Shown here: positions 1 through 7,000 of the stretch, in pieces
Position numbering within the stretch: the stretch's first letter is position 1
How the letters are laid out: the number at the start of each line of letters is the position of its first letter
Assembly: GCA_021817185.1 (NCBI GenBank)
Contig: JAKAVU010000036.1
Coordinates: forward strand, 1-13,669
Source: a bacterium
GTDB lineage: Bacteria; Chloroflexota; Dormibacteria; UBA8260; Bog-877
Length of the DNA: 13,669 nt
Reading direction: 5' to 3'
Translations under genes and position numbers: made by a program
Notes under the pieces: generated by a model
What the model saw: only the letters and a program-made list of their open reading frames with translations
Told to the model about the DNA's origin: nothing
Databases searched by the model: none

Positions 1-122
1 GACCTCTATCCCTTTCCTACTGCTACTAACCTCCTCAATCCTTCCCTGATGCCTCGGTCCCATCCTTGCAGTGGCGGCCGAACACGAGGCCAGGACCAAG
101 CGGGCTCCGAAGGGGAAGTTCG
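1..122. other. Left flank (5' exon) of the outer group II intron
   Basis: I recognise no gene here. The last six bases, AGTTCG (117-122), are the reverse complement of CGAACT at 305-310. They are therefore the likely IBS1 of the outer intron, whose first bases GTGCG start at 123. The identity of the interrupted host sequence is not clear from this short stretch. Confidence 0.4.
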
Positions 123-519
123 GTGCGCCGGGATAAACCGGCATGGAGAAGGAGATGAGAGCGCTCTACGTCGAAGGGTTAGCGACCCACGATGGCCCCG
201 AGTCATGCGTCAGCACCCGTGAGGGTGAAGGCGAAGCGTTGACAGGGGTACACGCAGGCCAGCCATGGAGCCGCGAAATAACCACTCCGGGGTGCCGACG
301 TCGTCGAACTGGACGGAAGGCAATACCGCCAGCAGCGCTATCGCAAGCTGCGGGCGGACCCTGCGCGGTCGAAGAACCTGTGCATGCGTGGAATCTCCAT
401 GCGCGAGAACCGGGAGATCCCATGACCGCCCTCCCATCCGAAGGATGCGGGCCGCTCGGGGAAGGTGTAAGCCGTACGCCCGAGATGTACGATCATGGGA
501 AGTCGGACTGTCCCATAGT
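123..519 (+). ncRNA. Outer intron 5' RNA segment (domain I onward), with conserved pseudo-ORF
   Basis: The segment has RNA-like structure. GGAATCTCC (390-398) pairs with GGAGATCC (413-420), and ATGGGA (495-500) pairs with TCCCAT (511-516). EBS1 is at 305-310. From 143 the + strand stays open in one frame up to the inner intron, and that frame resumes after it at 2644 (through codon GT|A) until a stop at 2927-2929, giving 220 codons in total. The open frame probably reflects RNA conservation together with high GC content. I do not call it a protein-coding gene. Confidence 0.6.
495..519 (+). other. Insertion target of the inner intron: hairpin plus IBS1
   Basis: A 6-bp stem (495-500 with 511-516), which can extend inward, ends three bases before the insertion point at 519/520. 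Bases 513-519 (CCATAGT) are the exact reverse complement of 893-899 (ACTATGG) inside the inner intron. This is a 7-bp IBS1/EBS1 pairing. Insertion just after a hairpin is the known habit of group IIC introns. Confidence 0.7.
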
Positions 520-1321
520 GTGCGCCGGGCGGTGCATGTTCCTAGCTGGTGAAAGTCCAGCCGGACCGTTCTCCAAGCGGGGTCCGTAGCCAAAGGCGGG
601 GGTAATTCCTCGCCGGGCGTCGTTGGTGTTGAGGGCAGAGTCAGGAGGTGGGCACGAAGATGATCCAAGGTGGCAGGAGATGGGCGCCGGTGCAGGAAAC
701 GGCCGGGATGAGCGCCTGCAATCTACCGGTCGTCATCTTGATGTCTCCTCCCTGGCTGGGCAAAATCGGCAACAAGGACGCAGGACAGGGCGCCCACCGT
801 GAGGTGGGGTCCGAAGGGTTTGCGGCAAACCACCAGGCCGTAGCCGAACAAGGCGAACCGGTCGGCCAAAATCCAGGCGATACCGAGCCGGCACTATGGC
901 GGCGAAGGAAATACTTGGAGTGCCTGGGTGCATCAAGGTGTGTGCGGGCGGCATGGTGGGAAAGGAGCATGCGTTACCCCGGGAGATCTCGTACGGTCTC
1001 GCGCCCGACGGGGCCGGGTACCTGGGCGTATAAGCCGAAGGGTGAAGTCGCCGGGGATGTCGTGCGAGAAGTCGGAGTGACCAGCGGTACTCATGAACCG
1101 GGGCAAAACAAAAGCCTCGGGACCGTCCCCCAGGAGGGACGGCGGGCGGTAACCCAAAAGGTGCCGACCAGGGGGAAGGGGTCACGTCGGGAGATGGCGA
1201 TCTGGGGAGTGATCGGACGAGTAGGCGATCCAGCGGACTGATGGTTGCTGCGGCAATGACCGAGGCGCTGGCGTTGAGGATATCCGAGAGCCTCCACCGG
1301 GGAGCCAGGTAGGAGCGATTC

Positions 1322-2557
1322 GTGCAGGCACACAAGGCGCACTCGCTGATCGGCCAGGTCTATGACCCGCAGAATCTGGCCAGGGCGTGGGAGCGCGTCA
1401 AGCGGAACAAGGGGGCTGGCGGCGTCGATGGAATGACCATTGCCCGGTTCGAAGAGAACCAGGACCGCTACCTGGGCCACTTGCATCAGCGACTGAAGGA
1501 TGGCAGCTACCGGCCGTGGCCCGTTCGGCGGGTCGAGATCGACAAGCCAGGCTCAAGAACCAAACGCCCGCTTGGCATTCCCACCATTTTGGATCGGGTG
1601 TGCCAGCAAGCCCTGGTCAATGTCCTGGAGCCGGTCTTTGAGCCGACGTTCCGAGATGAGAGTTTTGGCTTTCGTCCCGGTCGTTCGACCCACATGGCGA
1701 TGCGGCGCATCTGGAGGCAACTGAAGGCAGGGGATAGCTGGGTTGTGGACGCTGATATTGCCGACTTCTTTGGGACGCTTTCGCACTCCACCCTGGTGGA
1801 TCTTGTGGCAAGTAGGGTGGCTGACGGCAAGGTGTTGGAACTGGTGCGTCAGTTCCTCCAGGCCGGTGTGTACCGAGATGGCAGGTTTGAGCCCACGACC
1901 ACCGGGGTGCCTCAGGGCGGAGTGGTCAGCCCGTTGCTCTCCAACGTTTATCTGCACGTCTTCGATCAGAAGATGGCGGAGGCTGGCTACGCGCTTACGC
2001 GGTATGCCGATGACTGGGTGATTGTCTGTCGTTCTCGGCAGGATGCGGAGCGGGCGCTGGCGAGCGCCCGGACAGTGCTGGAGGGAGAACTTGGGCTACG
2101 AGTTCACCCCGACAAGACGCGCATCGTCCATGTCAGTCAGGGGTTCGAGTTCTTGGGCTACAAGATCAAGCAAGGTAGGGGGATGAAGTACAAGGCGGGC
2201 GGTCCCAACCTGTACGCGTTCCCCCGGGACCGCGCCATCGAGCAATTCAAGCACAGGGTTCGTCAGATCACCAATCGGCGCAACCCCAAGACCCTTGCAG
2301 GGGTACTGGACGAGCTAAACCCGGTCATCCGCGGCTGGGGCATGTACTACCGTCGGGCGCATGTCCGGCGGCTGTTCCACCGTCTCAATGGCTGGATCAT
2401 GCGGCGCATCTGGAGCTGGCGATACAAGCGGTGGCGCAACCAGGGATGGAAGCGTCTCCCTCGCCGTCGGCTCTACGGGGAATTGGGCCTGGTCAACCTC
2501 CTGCAGCTGATCCCCAGCATGGAGACCTACTACCGCCAGAAGGGCTACTCCCGGTGA
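1322..2557 (+). CDS. ltrA: Group II intron reverse transcriptase/maturase
   Basis: This intron-encoded protein has 411 residues. It should help the intron RNA fold and splice, and copy it into DNA during retrohoming. The reverse transcriptase domain fills about residues 15-280: KRPLGIPTILDR (81-92), SFGFRPGRS (114-122), the metal-binding DADIADFF (143-150), PQGGVVSPLLSN (197-208) and the catalytic YADD (228-231). The maturase (domain X) region follows at about 300-390 and is rich in Arg and Trp. It contains RGWGMYYRRA (337-346). There is no HNH endonuclease domain, so second-strand priming would have to come from elsewhere, such as replication forks. The start is GTG with AGGAG at 1311-1315, six bases upstream. 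The stop (2555-2557) directly abuts domain V. I see no frameshift or lost catalytic residue. Confidence 0.96.
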   Translation: MQAHKAHSLIGQVYDPQNLARAWERVKRNKGAGGVDGMTIARFEENQDRYLGHLHQRLKDGSYRPWPVRRVEIDKPGSRTKRPLGIPTILDRVCQQALVNVLEPVFEPTFRDESFGFRPGRSTHMAMRRIWRQLKAGDSWVVDADIADFFGTLSHSTLVDLVASRVADGKVLELVRQFLQAGVYRDGRFEPTTTGVPQGGVVSPLLSNVYLHVFDQKMAEAGYALTRYADDWVIVCRSRQDAERALASARTVLEGELGLRVHPDKTRIVHVSQGFEFLGYKIKQGRGMKYKAGGPNLYAFPRDRAIEQFKHRVRQITNRRNPKTLAGVLDELNPVIRGWGMYYRRAHVRRLFHRLNGWIMRRIWSWRYKRWRNQGWKRLPRRRLYGELGLVNLLQLIPSMETYYRQKGYSR

Positions 2558-2590
2558 GAGCCGCCTACGGGAAAACTGTACGGGCGGTTC
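2558..2590 (+). ncRNA. Inner intron domain V
   Basis: This is a 33-nt hairpin starting GAGCCGCC and ending GGCGGTTC. The lower stem pairs 2558-2565 with 2583-2590, with one G-U pair. The upper stem ACGG/CTGU caps a GAAAA loop. The AGC catalytic triad is at 2559-2561. It immediately follows the maturase stop codon. Confidence 0.88.
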
Positions 2591-2643
2591 GGAAGGGCGG
2601 GCGGAGGTAGCGGAGCTTGCTCCGCCGCCTCCCCCGACCCGAC
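2591..2643 (+). ncRNA. Inner intron domain VI with branch-point A
   Basis: The helix pairs GGGC (2595-2598) with GCCC (2636 and 2638-2640), GGG (2599-2601) with CCC (2633-2635), GGAGG (2603-2607) with CCTCC (2628-2632), and GCGGAGC (2610-2616) with GCTCCGC (2619-2625). A2637 is bulged seven bases from the end, as expected for the branch nucleotide. The tail is GAC. Confidence 0.8.
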
Positions 2644-2824
2644 ACCGGCGAAGCTGCCGAACAAGGCTCCGGCGGCGGAGGCAGTGGAGGGAAGGGGACA
2701 GCGCGAAGGGAACCTTTCCAGCGAAGCGTGCCCCGGACACAGTGCCGGGTCGGGTACGACAAACATGCGCTGGCTGGGTGCGGTGGCTCGGGCATTGCCC
2801 AGGCCAGCGCTTTCCCCAAGCGAG
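2644..2824 (+). ncRNA. Outer intron 3' segment before domain V (shortened domain IV)
   Basis: Reading resumes here in the frame interrupted at 519. It gives PAKLPNKAPAAEAVEGRG and then a run with TQCR-like residues around 2736-2750 in another frame. In related elements I recall a reverse transcriptase beginning about here. In this copy only about 80 bases remain before domain V, and I see no reverse transcriptase motif in any frame. The outer intron has therefore lost its protein gene, or belongs to an ORF-less lineage. Confidence 0.55.
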
Positions 2825-2857
2825 GAGCCCGGTGCGGTAGTTCCGCACGCCGGGATC
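2825..2857 (+). ncRNA. Outer intron domain V
   Basis: This is a 33-nt hairpin starting GAGCCCGG and ending CCGGGATC, with upper stem TGCGG/CCGCA around a TAGTT-type loop. The AGC triad is at 2826-2828. The shape differs from the inner intron's domain V, so the two introns belong to different lineages rather than being copies of each other. Confidence 0.75.
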
Positions 2858-2897
2858 TGTGCGGGGGGCCGTTCGAAAGGGCGGTCCCTACCGCGTC
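2858..2897 (+). ncRNA. Outer intron domain VI
   Basis: TGCGG (2860-2864) pairs with CCGCG (2891-2895), GGGG (2865-2868) with CCCT (2886-2889), and CCG (2869-2871) with CGG (2882-2884). A2890 is bulged near the 3' end, in the position of the branch nucleotide. The end is set near 2897 by the usual 7-8 base distance. Confidence 0.65.
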
Positions 2898-2937
2898 CGG
2901 TGAGCGGTCTTAATGAGCGGCTTCTGTGATTGTAATG

Positions 2938-2985
2938 GCGCGATTACACGTCAATCGTGTATTTGCGCCGGAAGTGAGGTATAAT
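2938..2985 (+). promoter_or_regulatory. abiE promoter with inverted-repeat operator
   Basis: A 13-base inverted repeat (2938-2950 and 2956-2968, 11 of 13 positions matching, 5-base spacer; core ACACG/CGTGT) lies just upstream of a perfect -10 box TATAAT (2980-2985). No good -35 box is visible, and the repeat covers where it should be. AbiEi antitoxins are known to repress their own operon by binding inverted repeats in the promoter, so this is a strong operator candidate. It lies only about 40 bases beyond the outer intron. Confidence 0.7.
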
Positions 2986-3034
2986 CGACCGGGCAACCTG
3001 GAAGTGGGGAGTGGAGGGGCATTGAGGCACGGCG

Positions 3035-3814
3035 ATGGCCACGAAGCGTTCACTTAAGGTGCTGGACCGGCTCGCGGAGGAGGGCCGTACGGCGTTCACG
3101 ACGGCGGAGGTGCGCTCAGCGCTCAAGCTCTCGCCTCAGGCCACCTCTAACCTGCTCAGCCGTCTCGTCGTCGAGGGTCTGGTCGATCGAGTGGCAGGGG
3201 GCCGCTACGTTCTGCGCCCCATTGGCGCGCTTGGCACTCAAGCCGTGTGGGATGACCTGGGCTCAGCCGTTGCGGCCGCCTTCGCGGGCAATCCACACCG
3301 GATCGGCTTCCTGACAGCGCTTGACCACCACGGGCTACTAACGCGCCCCGTCCGAACCGTCCAGGTGGCGAGCTCATACCGTCCTCGCCTCAAGACGCTC
3401 TCTGGACGGCCGCTTCGAGTCGTTCACGAGGAGACAGCGACGGTTATGGTGGCCACCGAACGCTTAGGCCCCTCGTGGGTTGCAACCGTGGAGAGGGCGC
3501 TCCTCGATGTGGCTGGGCACCCACAACTTAGCGGAGGAGATGCGCGGCTAGCCGAGGCTCTGGCGGCGGTAAGGACGACCTCGGGATTGGCCGAACTTGC
3601 CCAACGTCTCGACGCAATTCCCGCCTACCGGCGCCTGGGGTCGATTTCGACGGCCCTCTCGCTGTCGGTTGGCCGCAATCTCCCGCCCCCAGCGTGGCAC
3701 AGCCTCATTGAGCTCGACCCGCGGGAGAGCCACGTCGATGGCTGGATCGACAAGTTGTGGGGGGTCTCATGGCCACATCCCGCTTCGGAGCTCGCGGCGG
3801 TTGTTGCGCAATGA
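3035..3814 (+). CDS. abiEi: AbiEi-family antitoxin (type IV TA / abortive infection)
   Basis: The protein has 259 residues. The N-terminus is a winged helix-turn-helix (about residues 20-60) containing TTAEVRSALKLSPQATSNLL and ending in GGRYVL. The C-terminal part resembles the AbiEi antitoxin domain: IGFLTALDHHGL (103-114) and VERALLDVAG (about 159-168). In the known family the N-terminal domain represses the operon and the C-terminal domain counteracts the toxin without a stable complex. The ATG start lies about 50 bases after the TATAAT box. The stop overlaps the next gene's ATG by four bases (ATGA), so the pair is translationally coupled. The gene order antitoxin-toxin is the standard one. 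A defensive role against phage is inferred from the family. Confidence 0.88.
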   Translation: MATKRSLKVLDRLAEEGRTAFTTAEVRSALKLSPQATSNLLSRLVVEGLVDRVAGGRYVLRPIGALGTQAVWDDLGSAVAAAFAGNPHRIGFLTALDHHGLLTRPVRTVQVASSYRPRLKTLSGRPLRVVHEETATVMVATERLGPSWVATVERALLDVAGHPQLSGGDARLAEALAAVRTTSGLAELAQRLDAIPAYRRLGSISTALSLSVGRNLPPPAWHSLIELDPRESHVDGWIDKLWGVSWPHPASELAAVVAQ

Positions 3815-4629
3815 TTTCCAAGGGAGCCATCACCCATCGGGCCAATGACGAGAAGCTTCCGGCCCAGACGATCGAGCGTGATTACGTGCTCTCCCAACTG
3901 TGTGCCGACATCGGGGCGAACGGCGACCGCCGGCTCGTCCTCAAGGGCGGGACGCTGCTGCGCCTGTGCTACTTCGATCCCTATCGCTACTCTGCAGACC
4001 TTGACTTTTCAGCGATCGACGGTCTCTCGCGAGCCGCTGCCACCGCTGCCATAGCAGCGGCTGCTAGCGCCTGCCAGGAGCGTTTGGAGCTTCCGGCACT
4101 GGACGTCTCCAGGGATGACGGTGCGACGGCCTGGGTGACCTATGTCGGACCCCTGATGTCGAGGCCCCGCAGCATCAAGCTCGACATCTCTGACACCGAG
4201 CTGGTCACGGCGCACGCGCGCCTCAACCTACAACGTCGCTGGCCGGATCTGCTCGAAGGTGCGGGGATTGAGGGATACGCGCTAAACGGGGTCGGGGCCG
4301 CGAAGTTGCGCTGCCTCGCCGAACGGCTGCAATGTCGCGACCTGTACGACCTCCATCAGCTACTTCGCAGCGGCCAAGTCGACGCGCTCGAGGCCTGGGA
4401 GCTCTATCTCCGCAAGGCCGCCAACGACCTCGCCCGTGATCGTCAGCGAACCGACCCCAAGGAGTGGGCCGCAATCTTCAACCGCCGGCTCATCGCGTAC
4501 CGAAGCCGTTGGGAGCGTGAGCTCGGGGATTATCTTGCGCTCGGCGCGCCGCCCTTCGAGGAGATCGAGCGACGCACCAGACGTGGTCTGGCGCCGGTCC
4601 TGGTCGCGGCGCGGGCACTCGCCAGATGA
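3811..4629 (+). CDS. abiEii: AbiEii-family nucleotidyltransferase toxin
   Basis: The protein has 272 residues. It is the toxin partner of the upstream AbiEi, a DNA polymerase beta-like nucleotidyltransferase. Members of the family transfer nucleotides to RNA such as tRNA acceptor ends and stop growth. Visible motifs are LVLKGGTLLRL (42-52), the metal-binding DLD in YSADLDFS (60-67), a Lys in KLRCLAER (165-172) and RDLYDLHQLL (176-185), all typical of AbiEii/DUF1814 proteins. I chose the ATG at 3811, which overlaps the antitoxin stop, over an upstream in-frame start at 3757 that would run deep into the antitoxin gene. All expected catalytic residues are present, so the system looks functional. 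Confidence 0.9.
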   Translation: MISKGAITHRANDEKLPAQTIERDYVLSQLCADIGANGDRRLVLKGGTLLRLCYFDPYRYSADLDFSAIDGLSRAAATAAIAAAASACQERLELPALDVSRDDGATAWVTYVGPLMSRPRSIKLDISDTELVTAHARLNLQRRWPDLLEGAGIEGYALNGVGAAKLRCLAERLQCRDLYDLHQLLRSGQVDALEAWELYLRKAANDLARDRQRTDPKEWAAIFNRRLIAYRSRWERELGDYLALGAPPFEEIERRTRRGLAPVLVAARALAR

Positions 4630-5150
4630 TTGGCAACCTGGAGCAAGCCCAGGAGCTGAGGATGCCGAGTGGGGTGACTGTGAGGGATCAGCAAGAGTGC
4701 AGGGTTCTGGTCACGAAAAGTGCAGGGTTCTCTAGCGGCGAAAGTCATCTAATCACAGCGAGCCCTCCCTTGCGACGGGTGGGTGCCTGGTGGCCTCAGC
4801 GACCGGGTCAGGCGGCTCGACCCTCGGTCGACGCTCGTCCGGCACGTTACCAACGCGACGACTGGTTGCACAGTGAGCGGTCAGGGTGGACGGAGGTGGC
4901 GGCTTGCTCCGCCGTGAACATCGCGGCAGCGCGCTGCCGCCGCCGGGAGCAACCTGAGCACTTGTCGTTTCTGATCTGGATCGGCACCGATCGCGAAGAA
5001 CTGCTGCGTCCGGGGCCTTGGTCGAGACGATCCAATGGCGGCCGAGTTTGGAACTGAAGAGGGCAGTGCGGAGGACTTACCTCGTCGGGCCGATGCGAAC
5101 GGCCCCGACCACCCCGTAACGCGCTCTCTGACCCATCCGTTGAGACCGCC
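4630..5150. other. Non-coding stretch between abiE and the lipoprotein pseudogene
   Basis: I find no convincing gene. The stretch holds a pair of 13-base direct repeats (4696-4731). It also holds a hairpin, GGCGG/CCGCC, around 4900-4914 that resembles domain VI of the inner intron, and an 18-base perfect palindrome, GCGGCAGCGCGCTGCCGC, at 4923-4940. The overlapping open frames are low-complexity and lack ribosome binding sites. Confidence 0.6.
4696..4731. repeat. Two 13-base direct repeats, 23-base period
   Basis: AGTGCAGGGTTCT occurs at 4696-4708 and 4719-4731. Repeated short sites of this sort occur at the ends of IS21-family insertion sequences, where the transposase binds. No istA/istB gene is present, so at most this is a leftover end. 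The link to IS21 is from memory and is weak. Confidence 0.5.
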
Positions 5151-6392
5151 ATGGACGCCCCTCGCTGCGGCCCCTGGCGGGGCACTCAGCTCGCCTGTTT
5201 GGTGCTTCTCGCAATGCCGCTGGCGGGCTGCGGCTCGTCCGCGGGTCGTTCATCGCCTCAATCCAGTAAGCCCTCGACCGCAACTCAGACCTTGAGGGGC
5301 AACTCTCTGGTGCACCTCGACTTCATCACCTTGACCCAGGGATGGGCTGTCACCCAGACCTTGGGCGGGATCAATGCCCTCTGGCACACGAGCAACGGCG
5401 GCCGTGCCTGGGCCAACGTCGCACCTCCCGGCGCGAACCGGTCGGGCGCATCGTTGGTGGCGGAAACGGACCCACCAATCGAAGGAGAGGTGTTCTTGAC
5501 CGCGAGTGAGGCGTGGGTCCCGATCCTGACGGCAGGTAGCAACCTGTATTCAGATTGAGACACGGTCTACTTCACCGCCGACGCGGGAGCGAGATGGACC
5601 GTGGTCTCGAGTGTTTCTGGAGGAGGGTCGCAACTGACGTTCCTGAATTCCAACGACGGCTTTGACGTAGTCGCTGGAGGAGTCGCGGCGGGCTCGTCCA
5701 GCATGCGCCTGTGGGCCACGACGAATGGGGGCGACGGTGGCGAGCGGTAGCCAGGGCGGGCCCCGGCGGGCCGGCCGCTGACGGGCTGTACCCAGGCTGC
5801 GACAAAACCGGCGCGGGCTGGGCCTCACCTAAGGTCGGCCGGCTTGGCGGATTCTGCAGCGGAGGAAGGGCGTTGTGCTTCTATCGCACCACCGACGGGG
5901 GGGCTGAGTTGGGCGGCGCAAACGCTTCCGCTCCCGCCCGGCGTGCCCACCCAAGATAGCAGCGACTGCATGTGCGGGACGACGCCTCCGGAGTTCTTTG
6001 GTTCCTCGAACGGAGTGGAACAGGTCAGCTTCTACCCGTCTCAGACGCTCACGCAGTTTGTGTACACAACCACGAGTGGCGGCCAGCAGTGGCAGCCGAC
6101 CCGGGTAGCGACTGGGGCCACCGCGGTCGATTTCACAAGTCTTGCGGATTGGGTTGCGGTCAAAGGCGACCAAGTGACGTGGACCACGAACTCCGGCGGG
6201 CGGTGGTTTACCGTAGCCTCTACCGCGGACCTCCAAGGAACCATCATCGACTTTGTCACCGTCGACAGCGGCTGGGCCGTCACCTCTCCAGCCGGTCCCC
6301 ACCTTGAGCTGATCCAGACCACTGATGCTGGTCGCCATTGGTCTGTGCGCGAGTTCCCGCAGTCACTCGGTACTGCCGCGGTATCGCCGTAA
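5151..6392 (+). pseudogene. Lipoprotein with YCF48/BNR-like repeats, broken
   Basis: Read through its breaks, this was a protein of about 410 residues. It starts with a lipoprotein signal: a hydrophobic stretch, then the lipobox LAGC with Cys27. Repeats of the form T-x-G-G-x-x-W follow, such as HTSNGGRAW, FTADAGARW, TTTSGGQQW, TTNSGGRWF and TTDAGRHW. These are typical of YCF48/BNR beta-propeller proteins, which would sit on the outer face of the membrane. Three lesions break it: an in-frame TGA at 5556-5558, after which the frame continues with good repeats; a frameshift in the G5 run at 5727-5731; and a compensating frameshift in the G7 run at 5897-5903. The last part (about 5904-6392) is open. 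Decay is likely, but the two homopolymer shifts could be sequencing errors. The function is unknown. Confidence 0.8.
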
Positions 6393-6707
6393 ATTCCCCA
6401 CCCACCGGACTTCGTGCGGTGACGGGACACTCGATCGGCGGGTGCTTGTGTTCCTTCGATCCTCGGCGGGAGCAATACTTGGCGGAGCCAAGCGCCGAGC
6501 ATGGCGACGGCCCGTGCCGCTTGGCACTCCGCGACCTGATCCGGCTGCCATTACCAGACGTGGCCTGGCGCCAGCCTTGGTGCTCCAGGTTGACGTCACC
6601 GCTGACGGCCACGCCGACGAACTTTGGCGCACGTCAGCGGCCGATAGCGGTTCGCGCTTCTGAGATTTTGGTTCGAGACGTACGTCTACGGACGCTTACG
6701 AACAAAC
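6393..6707. other. Non-coding stretch before the tRNA fragment
   Basis: No gene is recognised on either strand. There is a short hairpin, CTTGG/CCAAG, around 6479-6493. The open frames here give Arg/Pro-rich translations without known motifs. Confidence 0.5.
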
Positions 6708-6760
6708 GTGCCCAACCTGCAAGACCACGACCCCGGGTTCGATTCCCGGAGTCACCTCCA
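6708..6760 (+). tRNA. 3' end of a tRNA (partial; probable attachment site)
   Basis: The T-arm is perfect: CCGGG (6733-6737), loop TTCGATT (6738-6744) and CCCGG (6745-6749). The 3' acceptor strand AGTCACC (6750-6756), discriminator T and encoded CCA (6758-6760) follow. Upstream there is a loop-like CTGCAAG, which would fit anticodon GCA (Cys, which also uses a U discriminator), but the anticodon stem does not pair well. No matching 5' acceptor strand GGTGACT lies at the right distance. This is therefore only a 3' portion, as left by an element integrated into a tRNA gene. The adjacent integrase remnant supports that reading. Confidence 0.7.
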
Positions 6761-7000
6761 GCAGATCGAGATCAAGATAGGCCTTCTTAGCCCCCACCTG
6801 AGGCTGGATCCGACCGGTGCTCACATCTTGCTCACGGAGCTGGGGGCCATCCGTCGTCAGCAGTGCCCCGAGGCGAGTCATCGCGTCGCTCGCGAGGGAG
6901 GGCAGGACGGCCGCGTAGGTGTTCGCCGTGGGGCTGATGGTGCTGTGGCCGAGGACCGCTGAGACGGTCTTGAGGTCGACCCTCCTCGCCAGGAGCAAGG

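Larger units (their letters stand above)
520..2643 (+). mobile_element. Inner group II intron, apparently complete
   Basis: The 2124-bp element starts GTGCGCC and ends GAC. It contains an early hairpin, GCTGG/CCAGC (545-549 with 557-561), EBS1 at 893-899, a maturase gene at 1322-2557, domain V at 2558-2590 and domain VI up to 2643. The boundaries come from three agreeing signals: the 7-bp IBS1/EBS1 match, a bulged A at position -7 of the 3' end (2637), and exact restoration of the outer intron's conserved frame (PIV joined to PAKLPNKAPAAEAVEGRG). All core parts look intact, so the element may still be active. The subclass is not certain. The absence of an endonuclease domain and the hairpin target suggest IIC-like behaviour, but the 7-bp IBS1 is long for IIC. 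Confidence 0.88.
123..2897 (+). mobile_element. Outer group II intron, lacking its own reverse transcriptase, interrupted by a second intron
   Basis: This is a ribozyme-type retroelement in two pieces, 123-519 and 2644-2897, split by the inner intron. It starts with the group II consensus GTGCG at 123. IBS1 (117-122, AGTTCG) and EBS1 (305-310, CGAACT) are complementary over 6 bases. The 3' end has a domain V (2825-2857) and a domain VI with a candidate branch A at 2890, which places the end near 2897. The 5' piece also reads as an open frame of a type I recall seeing upstream of many bacterial group II intron reverse transcriptases, with strings such as EGLATHDGPESC and HAREPGDP. I treat that as conserved RNA rather than protein. 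Only about 80 bases separate the end of the conserved frame (around 2745) from domain V, so the domain IV reverse transcriptase is missing. Any mobility would need a maturase in trans. The exact 3' end is uncertain by a base or two. Confidence 0.72.

Noticed and set aside
143..589. 148-codon + strand open frame at the left end as a protein gene
   Set aside because: It runs across the inner intron boundary into intron RNA. Its conserved strings match the outer intron's structured RNA, so it is better read as ribozyme sequence.
648..1241. 197-codon frame upstream of the maturase
   Set aside because: It lies in domains I-IV of the inner intron and has no protein motif; it is RNA read as protein.
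4674..4680. GGTGACT as the missing 5' acceptor strand of the tRNA
   Set aside because: It is about 2 kb away and the following bases form no D-arm; a 7-base chance match.
6685..6760. A complete tRNA gene
   Set aside because: Only the T-arm, 3' acceptor strand and CCA are convincing. The 5' acceptor strand and a paired anticodon stem are missing.
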